DNA of 64,000 nucleotides. Origin: Morchella semilibera (taxonomy: Eukaryota; Ascomycota; Pezizomycetes; Pezizales; Morchellaceae). The translations under genes and the position numbers were made by a program. Positions 35,130 to 47,377 of the stretch are shown piece after piece; the first letter of the stretch is position 1; every line of letters starts with the position of its first letter. The notes below the pieces were generated by a model. That model was not told where the DNA came from and searched no databases. It saw only the letters and a program-made list of their open reading frames with translations. The DNA lies in NCBI GenBank assembly GCA_009192285.1, contig CM018604.1:4497746-4561745 (forward strand), given 5' to 3'.

Positions 35130-38016
35130 CTTTTCTAGGATGACTAGGATGAACTGGGCACTTGGTAGGGTCTCTAGGGGGGAGAAAGGTTAAGTGAGCG
35201 GGGGGGACTACTCACTATTTGAACAATCGCAGTCCCTAGAGCCGAAACCCTGGACGGCCTTGATTGGCCCAATTCTCGGTCCAAATGCGAGGCCCAACAC
35301 ACAGACCCCCCTAGAAGAGCACGATGTGCCTATATCCTCTCGATTGCGATGAAGAGCCTACACAACCCCGAGGCGATTTGATCAACTACTGTCGTTCGCG
35401 GGTAATGATGGATACTGGGTGTTGACGGATCTCACCAAGAAGGGGCAGCCAAGCCCAGGTTACTTCCTCTTATTGGCCTAAAAACCCCTGTCCGTCAAAA
35501 CCTAGTGTCCGCCTAGACCTACATATATGGATGAATAATGACAGTACTCTAGGGCAATTTGACTCCAAAGGTTCTTGGTGCTACTGGTCTAGCGGCCCCT
35601 ACCCCCTACTCTAGATCTAGTAAGGCGCCCGGTACATACAAGGCGCTGGGTGGTGTTGATAGGTGAGGATCTGTTCACTCACTTTATCATAGGGCCTTGT
35701 ACATAACCTCCTGGACTGGCGTGATTTTTCTCATCCTAGAGATACGTACCTAACACATTGTCAAGGCCTCGAGTCGATATAAAGGACCTGGAATAATAAA
35801 GTCAAAATCAAAACCCCCCTTTTGTAACTCTAACGCTAGTAAAATTAAGACTTTGTACCCTATCCTTAACAGTATGGACTAACTATATGGACCTTACTTT
35901 TAAGCCATCTAGCCTATTAAGGCCTCTGGTTTTGAGTCGACCAAGGAGGGTGCTATACAATATATCCGTTCACATATGATACTAGGCAGCAACTCGGCCG
36001 TTACATTAGAGCTATACGAGAATTTCATTTACATACTCCCATTTCACAAAATTTTTCGAAGCCAGCCGCTATTGCAGTCCTATAGAAATGTGGCCTGGCA
36101 GATTTTTGTATGGCATGCAATAGCAGTTGTGTTCAAAAACGTTATTAATAGGGGGTGCACAGTTTTTGCCCTTTGTGTCGTCATAGAAAGATTATGGCGT
36201 TATCCGTTATGAACATGTCACATATCACCTTTCAGGAAATCCTCCTAGAAAAACAATAGTTCTGCAACTCGTATCAACCTTATTTGGCATTCTCTACTAG
36301 AAAGAAAACATGAAGAGAGAAGAAACTCAATAACTCAACTTGGAGTCCTTAAGTGTAATTACACTAACCTATTCCTTGCGCCATCTAGTTGGTTTTTCAT
36401 TGGCGAAGTGAGGCTTTCATTCATGACCAGGTATTAAATTATAGGTCGGTTTGGTAGCATTACTATCCTAGTATAGTACCAAAAAAGCGGGTGTATATCA
36501 GACAGAATACCATGACACTCCGGTATTGCTACAGCATTGCTATGGTATAATGGCCGAAATTCCGGTTTAACTCGGAAGTTTCCCACGATACCGTATTGCT
36601 ATGACATTTATTACATCCCCCCTTTTAGTACTGCACTTGTGATTGTCTTAGGATAAAGATATATAGCCTCGACATAGTGGTATCTGAATGTCTACGTCCG
36701 TGAAGCTGCGGTGGGGGGGGGGGGGAATCTAGCTCATGTTGCACTAGATACGGATGGTTTATACCCATATAATTTCAAGGCTATCAGAGGTGAAATTGGA
36801 ATTCGCTAAGAGATAAGTAGGCCATGTGTCATTTGAGAGCCCCGAGCTTTGATAAAAAGACAAGGCGCGAGATTCGATTCTGCCTTGCGCTCAATCAGCA
36901 GATCAAAATACTACATGTAGGCATATGATTCAGCCTCCCTCGAGGCCGAAGTTCTGCAAGAGGTGCTTGTTTTATCAATCAGGGCCAACTGGGAAAGGGG
37001 GGGGGGGGTGCATAGGTACATGTACTTAAGTACAATGTATTTATCTGCCTTGTCGGGGCTACGCAGGGCATGTCTCCGCCGGCCCCGAGTCAAACAGCCA
37101 GATGCAAGGCATAAGGTACATGTTCCACCACTCCCTTCGCCTTTGATCTGTATTGTCCACAGTTGAGAGGCTAAGAGCTCTGAGGCTCGTCCATTGGTAA
37201 GTAGCTGCACTCAAGTTTCTGACCTTGCCTGCCATCGTCTTTCGGGCAACATCCCGCTGCCGCCCCGCTTGTAATCACACCACAGGGAGGTTAAAGTTTC
37301 CAGGCATCTCTTGATCGATAGCATTGTGTTGTTGGCTGTCATAGATGGTAAGTGTTAGCGTTGGAGGAACTTTCGGTTCCCCGCGTGGTGGTAGACGTTG
37401 TACGACCGACGTCCACTTAACGGCGCCTCATCAATGCAGCCGAAAGAGAAGCGAATTAGACTGAAGCTCAAATCAACTACAACACATCTCATCTTAACCA
37501 CACCACCAAAGAAATACCGAGACCAGGAAGCCTTTGGTTTTACGCAAGGCTGCTACCTACTTCTTACAGGAACTGCGATGGCTTCACTAATTTCCCCACA
37601 AGATCTAGACACTTGCCGTGTCCATCGAATTGGTGAGCTATGAAATATTGTCTGAACTTTTCTAATTCGCTGTTTTTAGATACATGTACCTGACCTGGCC
37701 CGTGACCCATAGAGCCGCGGAGCTCTTTCGGTAAGGATCAGCGAATTACGGACATTTTGATCATGGTATATCACTCGTCCGTTGGACAGATTGTTGATCC
37801 TTTAGAGCAGGGGTGTCGCCACTATCCGAGAAGATTGAAGGAACCACCTAAGAACAGGGAAAACACCAATTTTAGCACAGGTACATACTTGGACTACTAG
37901 ATGAACCCCCAAAACCCCTAATTCAATTCCCGGTGCTAAAAAAACAGCACGGAAGCAATAACTACACGATAAACACACATTAAGAAACAACAGAAACTAA
38001 GGAGTAAAAAAACAGG
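35130..38016. other. Gene-poor, AT-rich intergenic region
   Basis: No supported gene in 2.9 kb. G tracts occur at about 36711–36724 and 37000–37010. TACATGTA octamers occur near 36912, 37016 and 37680. An isolated 78-codon frame at 35976 has no flanking support. Confidence 0.5.
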
Positions 38017-39762
38017 CTACGACTTTATGTACTTGTACGGATTCATGATGCCCTTAGGGTCGAATAATTGCTTCAAGGACCTCATGACCCTGAGCTCAGT
38101 CTCACCCCTTGAGTACCCTACGAACTCTCTCTTGGCTACACCCAGCCCGTGCTCCGCACTAACACTACCCCTGACCTTCTGGATCCACTCGTACACGAAT
38201 GGCTCCAAGACCTTCTCTACTCTTGGATCATACGCTCTAACCGCAACATTGAGGTGCAGGTTCGAGTCCCCGATGTGACCGTACCCCACCACGGCAATGA
38301 CCGGGAAATGGCTCGGTGTCTCCGCCACTGAAGAATCAATGTCCGATAGAAGTCCCTTCTTGATCATCCTATCTTTCACGTCCTTAACCAGGTCATACAG
38401 CCTCGGCAGCGGGATCGACACATCGTACTTGTACACGCCACCCCAGTGACCAAGCACTTCCGGGATACCCTCTCTCCAGCCCCACAGCGCCTTCACCTGC
38501 GTTTCATCCTGCGCCAGCACACCGTCAACAACGACACCCTCTTCCATCACGTGCTCCAGGAACGCCTCGAGCTTAGCATCGTCGTGCTCCTTGTTGCTCC
38601 CGCTCGTCTCAATCAGAACATAGTAGGGTGTCTTGTCGCCCTCCAGCGGCCGGCGCTTCCCCGTTACCTCCGCGACTAGGTTCTGTGATGTCCCGTCCAT
38701 CATCTCGAATGCGGAGAGGATCTCGGACAGCTCTGTCTTGGCCATTGTGAACGCCTGCTGTACAGCCTCGTACGACTCGAGCGCGAAGAAGGCGACGTTT
38801 GTTGCCGCCGGGCGCTGCGGGCAGAGAATGGTTACACCTGTGATGATACCGATTGTGCCCTCACTACCGATGAACAGCTGCTTTAGGTCGTAACCGGTGT
38901 TGTTCTTCCGTAGAGTACTGAGATCGTCTAGAATTGTGCCGTCCGGGAGAACCGCCTCAACACCGAGGACACTCCCGTGGAGGGATCCATAACGGAGGAG
39001 TCTAAGACCACCGGCATTAGTAGCGACATTACCGCCGATATGGCAGGACCCCTTTGCGCCAAGGTCAAGCGGGAAAAGGTGTTTGCGCTCCGCAAGGTAC
39101 TGGTCAGCAACCTCAAGGATGACACCAGCATCGGCAGTGAGCACGCCCGAGACGGGGTCGAAGTTGCGGATCTTGTTGAGGGACGAAAGATTTATGACGA
39201 CCTCGTCAAAGATTGGGACGGAACCGCCAACGAGGCCCGTGTTTCCGCCCTGGGGAACGACGGCGAGCGAGCGGGCGTGGCAGTGCTTCATTATCTCAGA
39301 GACCTGCTGTGTGCTTGTCGGCTTGAGAACGAGGGTCGTCTGGCCGCGGTATTTGCGCATCCAGTCGGTGTTGAAGGGCTCGATATCGTTGGGCGTGTGC
39401 CCGGTGCTAGGGGAGATGACCTGGCAGATGCTCTGAAAATGCTTGATATCCTCGGGAGTGATGCTGGCATACTTGGGGTCGCGCTTGATGTGCTGGTAAC
39501 TGTGGGAGTATTGTCAATTGCTATCCTAGACCTCTGTCGGAGTAGAATAGTTGGGGAGGGGGGCTTACGATTCAGCAGTGAGTCGCACCTCCTTCCCCTT
39601 TGCGGAGCTCTTTGTCGCTGTCGCCGTGGTGGCAGGGCGCTCGTGGGCCTCCGTAGTGGCGCTGCGGTACGAGCATACCGTCGGTAGCGCAGCCCTGGCA
39701 AAGCGTGGTCTTGCGACACTCGCAGTGGAGAGGCTGCGGCGGAGGATTCGTGTAGTGTTCAT
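38017..39762 (-). CDS. DLD2: Mitochondrial D-2-hydroxyglutarate / D-lactate dehydrogenase
   Basis: This is an FAD enzyme that oxidises D-2-hydroxyglutarate (or D-lactate) to the keto acid in the mitochondrial matrix. Exon 1 (39762–39569) carries a presequence rich in Arg, Ser and Ala (RILRRSLSTASVARPRF). A 69-nt intron (GTAAGC…CCACAG) joins exon 2 (39499–38017). The total of 558 residues is usual for the family. DIEPFNTDWMRKYRGQ is a family signature. PQGGNTGLVGG and GSEGTIGIITG belong to the FAD-binding PCMH domain. GYGHIGDSNLHLNV and SAEHGLG provide the metal and substrate ligands. The C-terminus is LFDPKGIMNPYK. The sequence favours the D2HGDH/Dld2 group over Dld1. Substrate preference is not decidable by eye. 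It diverges from PRE6 across an 814-bp spacer. Confidence 0.93.
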
Positions 39763-40576
39763 AATGACCGTCGTGGTTCCTCTTCTGCTATATACTGCTG
39801 GAGGAACAATTGAGGCAAGATTTTTCCTCTGTAGACGACCAATGAATGAGTGTATAGAGAGGGGAGGCCCGGAAGTGCGCGCTGAAGCTGCGAAGAGAGA
39901 AATGAGGGAGTTTAGTTGTTAATTTATATATCACGCATGCCTCATGCAAACCCTGAAGAAGAAGATTCTGCTGCTGCTGCTTCCCAATTTGGTGGGTGGG
40001 GTGGTGGGGGGGAGATCACGTAATTAGGGTCAGGGTCAGGGTCAGGGTTGGCTACTAGTAGACTGTGGAGGGATCTAGACTTAGGGTGCGGTACTACGCA
40101 CTGGGGATCCTCTCCCCTACATATTATCCTTTCTCTGAATGGTTTCTGGATTGGGCCTTTGAGCTCGATATATATACTTATTTAGGCGCCTTGAAGAAAT
40201 AAAATTCTTAATTATACTCATACACGAGTCCTAGTATGGTATTTGTTCAAGAGAGTGCTAGCTTTGTTGAGGAAGTATGCAGTATAAAATAGAGATAGAG
40301 GCGATCCGTATATACAACAGCTCAGATGAGCATCTACTTTTCCCCCGATAGATGTTGTGCTTAGATGACTAAGCATCTGCAGCGAGTGATAACTGACACA
40401 ATACAAAGCCCTTGTAGTGGGGCATGCAATTACCCCAACCAACGTACGTCGAAGCTCCCCCCCCACCACCACAACCACAACCTTCATCATAATACCATCA
40501 TCATCAAATCCCATCAGAAGTCTCTCATCCCCGGAATTAACCCTCTAGCAGCTTCTCCATCACTACACTCACTAAT
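39763..40576. promoter_or_regulatory. Divergent promoter region DLD2 / PRE6
   Basis: This 814-bp spacer separates the two start codons. It contains a GGGTCA hexamer tandem near 40027–40049 and a C/A-rich leader before PRE6. No TATA box is convincing for either gene. Confidence 0.4.
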
Positions 40577-41651
40577 ATGGGTTCCTACGATAGAGCTCTC
40601 AGCGGTAAGCATACCCCCCACCCTCCACCCCCGTCTCCCCCGAGCTCTAGCTAAACCCACTTCTAGTCTTCAGGTACCGTCTAGCACCCACTCCCCACCA
40701 CAACCCCCCACTATCCACTAACCCACATTCACAGTCCCGACGGCCACGTCTTCCAGGTCGAGTATGCCCTCGAGGCCGTCAAGCGCGGCACCTGCGCCGT
40801 CGGCGTCAAAGGCCAATCCATCGTCGTCCTCGGCTGCGAGAAGCGCTCCGCCATGAAACTCCAAGACACCCGCATCACGCCCTCCAAGATCGGCCTTGTC
40901 GACAACCACGTGTGTCTGGCCTTTGCGGGGCTCAACGCCGATGCCCGCATCCTTGTCGACCGTGCCCGTCTCGAGGCGCAGAGTCACAGGCTCACGGTCG
41001 AGGACCCCGTCACGATCGAGTACATCACAAAGTATGTCGCGGGTGTGCAGCAGAGGTATACGCAGAGTGGGGGGGTCAGGCCGTTTGGGATCAGTACGCT
41101 CATCATCGGCTTTGACCCGAATGATAAGGTGCCGAGGCTGTATCAGACGGAGCCGAGTGGGATTTATAGTGCTTGGTAGGTTCTTCCTGGGGTGGGTGGT
41201 GTGGGGAGGTGTGATGGAGGTATGGTTGGAGTGTTAATGGGTGTGCGTGTCCTATAGGAAGGCGAATGCGATTGGACGCTCGTCGAAGACGGTGAGGGAG
41301 TTCCTGGAGCGCAACTATAAGGAGGAGATGGACCGTGAGGAGACCATCAAGTTGACCGTAAAGTCGCTTCTTGAGGTCGTCCAGACGGGGGCCAAGAATA
41401 TTGAGATTGCAATTATGGAACCCGGAAAGGAGATGGAGGTATATTTCCACCCACCACCGCTGTTATTATTACACCAAGTGATTGCATTACTAATCGAAAG
41501 TGTATAGATGATGTCCGTCGAGGCAATCGAAACCTACGTCAAGGACATTGAGAAGGAGAAACAGGAGGAGGCCGCCCGGAAAAAGACCCGTGGTGGCGGC
41601 AGCGGGCAACAGGCGTCAGGCTCTGGTGGCGTCCCGTCATCCTCGTCATAG
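40577..41651 (+). CDS. PRE6: 20S proteasome subunit alpha-4 (Pre6/PSMA7)
   Basis: This is a structural subunit of the outer alpha ring of the 20S proteasome. Five exons give 266 residues: 40577–40604, 40667–40673, 40735–41175, 41258–41438 and 41508–41651. The second is a 7-nt microexon (TCTTCAG). It is needed to read the alpha-subunit signature [19 protein letters not shown]. Skipping it shifts frame. Both flanking introns (62 and 61 nt) have good donors and acceptors. Further landmarks are [79 protein letters not shown] and the C-terminal [11 protein letters not shown]. Family match to alpha-4 is very strong. A low-complexity Gly/Ser tail ends the protein. It converges on the CHY zinc-finger gene. 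Confidence 0.96.
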
Positions 41652-41929
41652 ATCTTATACCACTAGCTAGTAAATGGGAAGCGTAGGGTGAAAATACACA
41701 GCTTTTTCTTTTTCTTTTCCGTCTCGGTTGGTTCTAGTGAAGTTGTATAAATCAATTGGGCTCTTACGAAAAAATGAAATGCATCCATCCGTTATCAATT
41801 GGTATTATCATATTGAATCACACTCTATCGCGGCATTTAAAATAGGGTAAAAACGAAAAGGGAAGGACCGCACAAACTAAAAGAAGAAAGAAAAAGAAAA
41901 ATACAAAAACGCCCCCCCTTCCCGTACGC

Positions 41930-42527
41930 TCATCCAAGCCGGCTGACCATGTCGTTCTCCGTCAGGAACCCGCGCTTGTCTTCATCTTTTACACGGTCGT
42001 CCTTAACCATTCTGTTGACCGGTCAGCACCCATCCGCTCATCCGTCCATCCTTGCCCCACCCCCCGTAGCACCCCGTAGCACCCCGTAGCACCCCAGTAG
42101 AGAGAATCCACACATACCTAGAGTCCTTCCTAATATCCTCACCCTCGATCCTCAGCGCAGCCTGCGGCGTCTTGGCCTCGATGACAAAGTGATTATCGCA
42201 ATGCGGGCAATACTCGTCGCTGGCGCCCCCCCACTTCTCGTCAGTCTCCAACCCCACCCCCTTCCTCGGAAAGGAAAGCTTACCTCTCATCCCAGATACT
42301 CGTGTCCTTCCTGAAGCACTTTCGGCACTTTTTGCAGGCAAAGACCATCTCGACGCGCTGGAGGAGGCGGTGCTGCTCGGACTCTGCGTGGCACTCGGCG
42401 CAGTCGAACCATTTCTGGCAGCAGGGCGAGCGGATCGACACTTGCGCGTTGAGGACGTGTTTGCTTTTTTTTTTTGTTAGCTTTGCTTCCTCCTATGGTG
42501 GGGGTGGGAGTGGGGGGAGTACCACAT
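41930..42527 (-). CDS. Small CHY zinc-finger protein
   Basis: A 122-residue zinc-binding protein is predicted from four exons: 42527–42523, 42463–42284, 42219–42118 and 42011–41930. The first coding exon is only ATGTG and yields MCKHVLNAQV once spliced. This supplies the first Cys and His of the CHY domain. Further ligands lie in SPCCQKWFDCAECHAE, MVFACKKCRKCF and DEYCPHCDNHF. The C-terminus is MVKDDRVKDEDKRGFLTEND…RLG. Intron 1 is unusual: its CTAAC branch is followed by eleven A and then AG, not a pyrimidine tract. Intron 3 (42117–42012) contains a tandem CCCGTAGCAC repeat. Size and domain resemble yeast Hot13, which helps recycle Mia40 in the intermembrane space. Orthology is not proven. 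Fungal CHY proteins of this form are otherwise uncharacterised. Confidence 0.85.
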
Positions 42528-43015
42528 GGCGGCGGCGGCGGGTGCGGTGGGAGGTAGGGGCGGGCGGGAGGGTGAGGTGAGGTGAGGTGCGGTCGTGTTG
42601 GGGAGGTCGTGTTGGGTGTGTGTGTTGTAGTAGTTACTTTGGGGGCGAGTGCCAAGGACGGGTGTTGCCACTTTGCGTGTGGTGTGGGCTAGGGGTGTGC
42701 GCGTGCAGGAGGCTAGGCCGCGTTTGGAAAGGGGGGGAGGAGGGGTAATGATTGGGAGGCCAGGTTTTTTTGTCAACAGGAAACGGAGCAGCCTGGGCAC
42801 ACGTAAAGAGAACCGGATCACACGTAGATGTCAAAGGTGTAACAACTGTACGGGAAGACGTCATCCTGCCCCCCGCTGGATCGGGGTGTAACAAGCTCAA
42901 ACTATGTACGAAGAGAAGGAGGATCCAAGAAACGGAAAAAAAACGGAACGCGCTGGCTTTCTATGACAGCGAGTTATGTACATATCCATTCAACATGTCA
43001 CTGTCCCCCCCTCTT

Positions 43016-43145
43016 TGGGGGGTTTACAGAGCCAGGACTTTTGGTCGGAGCTTATAGCGGGGGTTTACAGGGCCAGGTCTTTCGGAGCTTATAGCGGGGG
43101 TTTACAGAACCAGGTCTTTCGGTCGGAGCTTGTAGTGGGGGTTTT
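43016..43145. repeat. Three tandem units of about 40 bp
   Basis: Three units built on GGGGGTTTACAG, CCAGG(A/T)CTTT and CGGAGCTTATAGC follow one another, with small deletions between copies. No reading frame covers them. Confidence 0.75.
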
Positions 43146-45396
43146 GGCAGATCGTGGAGAACTATTGGGGTGGTTAATTAGTTATTATTTAGGCACACTT
43201 ACCGGTTGTTCCGTCTTCTGACGTAGGTACACTCCAGACACAAAGACAACAGACAACACCACGAAGCCGGGGGGGGGGGAGGGAGCGAGTGAGATTCTAT
43301 GAATGAGTGGCGGACCCACCCATTAATCTTTAATCACGGACTACTGGCTGTATGAGCGGCATTTAGGACTGCTCTAAGCCTTTTTCAGACTCATGACCTC
43401 GAAGCCAATCGTTCCCGATTCCACATTGGTTATTCCCAGCTTTTGCTACATGTATTCCCCAATGGACCCCCAGTCCTCACTGGCTGGCTGGCTGGCTGGC
43501 TGGCCCGATCTCATCACTTCCATCATGCACTTGCTTACGTGCCGGACTAGCAACTGACCGCACAAGAGCCGGACGACATTTGATATCTTCTGAGCCTGTG
43601 CAATCACCCCCCCCCCCTCTCCAGCACAGCATTGAGTACATGTACTGTACCCTTTCTGCCCCTGTGCTCCCCCAGAAACAAGACACACCACATATCACAC
43701 CTACCCACCTACGTTTCGACCATCTCCACCACCTCTCCAAAACTCCCGTTCGCCTCGTGAACAGCCTGTGGCAAGACAGAAAACCGCCGAGCGAGCGAGA
43801 AAAAGAAAAGAAAAGAAAAGAAAAAGCACCGTCTGTGTGTCTGTATCATGTATGTACGTACCCTTCGGGCCAGAACATCCGAGCAACCACATAACGATAT
43901 TATTGCGCACCAAACTCTCATGACATATTCCTCCCCCTCCCCCTCCCTCCCAATTGAACCGATTGGCAAAACGAGAAAAGTGCGTTTTTTCCTGCAAACA
44001 GGCAAGCAGGGAGGTCATCTGGGGGAGGGCGGCAAACACCACGATTCGTGCGGTAGGCACTGGTAGTGCATGGTGTAATATATGTACGACCAAACATGAA
44101 TGGCCACTTTCCCCCGCTCCCTTATCGCGGGATCCGAGTGGTGGCCTTGGTGGCACAGGGCTGGTGGGAGGGTTCTGGGGAGGGATATATAGGGCGCCCA
44201 TGGGTATGAGATGGGGCCCGTCTTTCCCTCTTCACCACTCCAGCTTCCTCTCTTACCCTCCACTCTCCTCTCCTCTCCTTCCTTCCTTCCTTCGTGAGTT
44301 TTGCCCCCAGGAACAAGAAAACAACCTTTTTGTGGGGGGGGGGGACGAGGGAGACAAAAAAAGAATTGGGCTGTCCCTTCGCCCGCTATCAAACATGTGG
44401 TGGAAGAAACACACAAAACCTTCGTGCTTCCGTGTCTGTTGGTCCGTACCTACCAAGCAGCAGTGGTGGTTCCTATGATCACCGGATAATTAGCCCTCCG
44501 CGGGCACCAATGATTATGGGGCGGCGAGACAGAGAGAAATCTAAAAGTGTTGTGTTGACAGAGCCGGAACGGAGAACTAGAGGGTTCTTGCGACGGGTGA
44601 AGATATGCCCGGGCAGTCCTGGGATATGCGGGTTATGTTCGATCATCACCATTCCCCGCCCCCCCCGCCCCTCCGCCCCCCACGCCGCCAGTTCCAGGTC
44701 GTACGTCCCACTCACAGAAGCCGCTCAAGAGGCCACTGCGCTGTGCCTCTTCTACTTCGTGCCAAGTCCATATCACCCCCCCCCCCTTCCCCCGTAGAAA
44801 GGCCATCATCCATCATCATCCCGTGGTGGGATTCTGCATTCCGAAGTGGAACCAGGCTACCGTATCGGGTTGGTACATCTATTGTACCGGACGGGGGGGA
44901 TTACCCCCTACGTATATACCGGACCTACTAAAGTACCACGACCAACTCCTATTACAAACCATCAAAATGGGAAGATCACGCTCACCTCAATACCACATTC
45001 CCGGAAGTCGATCCCCTTGCCCGTGGGGAGGGGGGAGAAAAAGACGCCCCTCCTGTTACGGGCCTTCTAGATCGGGCGCTCGCACAGATTCAACTGCACT
45101 ATATACAGGACCCGCCAAACCAACCTGATAACAGTGGACATGATCAGGATAACGTACGCTAGCCACCGGCTAGAATGCCTATCCATAGCGCACATACAGA
45201 GAGATATCCAGAGCCTAGATGGCCAAAATACCGCCGTCCCTATCTACGAAAAACGTAAACACTCCTCTCCAAAGACAGGGACTTACATAAACCTCCGAAA
45301 GTATCCCGCAACAAGCGCCCGGCCCTACAAACACATCAATAGCCACTCCCATCCCCTTCGGTGAGCCCGCAGCTTACCAGGCGCCGATGACAGGGC

Positions 45397-45864
45397 GTGC
45401 TGGACAGGGCGAGTGGAAACCGACATCTCGACTCACACTATCCAGATGAGATCCGCTCCGACCAACAAACAGCAAGGAAGTCCAGCCACCCTCCTTCAAC
45501 CGTGGTCTATAAAGGGAGGACGTATAAAAGAGTGGACCAAATCTCGACTCACTATCCAGATACAGATGAGATCCGCTCTGACCAACATACAGCAAGGGAG
45601 TCCAGCCACCCTCCTTCAACCGTGGTCTATAAAGGGAGGACGTTTAAAAGAGTGGACCCAAGTCTAGCCATCTCAAACTATCGCCATCCTTGCCACGCTC
45701 CTCGAATTGTTCGGCTAGAACAATATTCATTTCTGGGAAACTCTAGACGCTCTGGGTGGTCAGTGGCTGTGCCCGTTACTATATCGTTGCCACTCTGGGA
45801 TGATGTGAAAGTTCCGCTGGACGCACACCAGCCAGCCACTGTGAGAGAAGTTGCCTCGAGGTAG
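45397..45864 (+). other. Open frame with in-frame duplicated peptide (weak candidate)
   Basis: A 155-codon frame without an ATG spans a tandem duplication. Both copies read SSHPPSTVVYKGRT followed by Y or F and KRVD. The second copy has two extra residues, so frame is kept, and the differences (Q/H, K/E, Y/F) are few. The opposite strand is also open over most of it. It could be an exon of an unrecognised gene or an accident of duplication. Confidence 0.2.
45425..45660. repeat. Tandem duplication, 116/120 bp
   Basis: Copies at 45425–45540 and 45541–45660 are about 90 percent alike by eye. Both contain GTGGTCTATAAAGGGAGGAC followed by GTATAAAAG or GTTTAAAAG. Confidence 0.9.
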
Positions 45865-46015
45865 ACATAGGACCAATCTGGGGGGCACTGGCATGGGTGA
45901 GGAAATAGATCTCTCAGTTACCAACAGTGAATGGCCCAGCCTCTTCACCACAGATGTTACTCCCCCGGAGACAAACGTAATCGACCCACCTCTTCATCCT
46001 TCTCCTCATCACCGT

Positions 46016-46294
46016 TTACCCTGAGGAACCGCGGGGGGGGCGGGGGGCTGTATGCTCAATAGGCCGCAGTCCCCAACCACCGACCACGCTCCTATCTGCA
46101 TCCTCAAGAAGTTCGACCGCCCTGTTAATCCAGCGCACCCGCGAGGCATGCCCGCGGGTATCCCCCGGTAAAGGCGTCGGCCCTGCGTAGCACCGCTCTA
46201 GACACAGGTCTAAGATTGGGAGATGCGCCGCTATTATACGCTCATGGCTAGAGGTGGGGGCGGTTACACCGACTCTTGAGATGTATAGGCGGAA
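46016..46294 (-). other. Protein-like open exon (unassigned)
   Basis: After an acceptor-like GCGTGTAG, a frame of 92 codons runs to TAA. It includes AHLPILDLCLERCYAGPTP, then RVRWINRAVELLEDADRS, which look like ordered helices. No start codon or connecting exon could be proven. An upstream open stretch near 46500–46555 (ATEWPFMNTPAVFKARSIG) may belong to the same decayed gene. Confidence 0.25.
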
Positions 46295-47377
46295 CTACAC
46301 GCACCCGCCTGGCGAATTCGAGTAAATTATCCTACATGTGCCGCAGAGTCCCCCCACACAATAGTACACCCGTAATCTGTCCTGGACCATTCCTTCTGGT
46401 GTCCGTTTTAAGTGCGGGTGCGAGGGCCTGCGAATACACCTACGAGGGACGCTCACGGTACACACATCCGCCGTATGGGGTTACCAATCCTCGATGGGCC
46501 CGATAGATCGGGCTTTAAACACCGCGGGCGTGTTCATGAAGGGCCATTCGGTTGCTGACTATATCAACGGTGGTATAGCAGCAACCAGCGCATCGTGGTG
46601 TGGGGGTTATGATACATGCAGTGTATCAATTTGTTTGTCATTTTTTATTGGATGGGTGGATTGATTGGTATCCTGTCACGCATCTCGGTTGCTAACAGGC
46701 CAAGGGGGATGAAAAGATGTTTTCTTGGGTTGATACCAACTGGGAGGGGTGGTTTGTGTTAATCTGTGGTACTGGTTAGCTGTGTGGTGTGGTGTTGTGT
46801 TGTTGGTAGATCTAAATGAGAATATTGAGAATACTTGTTTGTGTGTGTGTGAAGTGTCCCACAACCTTTCTCCACCGATGGGATGCACCGAGTGATATCC
46901 CATGCAGGTGACCTCATGACCACCAACATTACATGTCCACAATTAATGTAGCAGCTGCACTGTAAAGATAACAGTCTCACGTCTATCAAGTAGGGCCCGC
47001 TGTGTAATTCCAATATTAATTAGACCCCAGCACCCAAATACAACAACAATTCAGTTCAGGTCGTCGTCGTCTCACCAAAAGAAAGCCAAGCCAAGCTTAA
47101 TCCAACGACATCCTCGCCCTCGCCACACCCTTGGCGTTCCCACCCCCACCCTGCACCCCGGCACACGCCATCACGCTAAACAGCCCACCCTTGCACGTGG
47201 CTTGCGTAAAAAAAACGGACACCCGCATCGTCCGGCCGAAACAAGCGAGTGACAGCCCGAGAAGAGAAGACTTTCCATCACCCACACTCACTCACTCACT
47301 GTTGGCGGGAAAGGGACCACAGATATCCTCATTCGGTAATTGAAAAGGTAGACGGGGAAAAGAGAGAAAAAAACGAA

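Larger units (their letters stand above)
42528..47377. other. 4.8-kb gene-poor region with duplications
   Basis: Apart from the tandem repeats and two weak coding candidates listed separately, nothing is supported. Simple tracts include GGCT repeats (43480–43503), poly-C at about 43607–43617, and poly-G at about 44334–44343. Confidence 0.5.

Noticed and set aside
35976-36212. 78-codon frame with hydrophobic segments
   Set aside because: Isolated in AT-rich DNA, without flanking splice sites or homology that I can see.
38977-39687. 236-codon plus-strand frame
   Set aside because: Complement of the DLD2 dehydrogenase exons.
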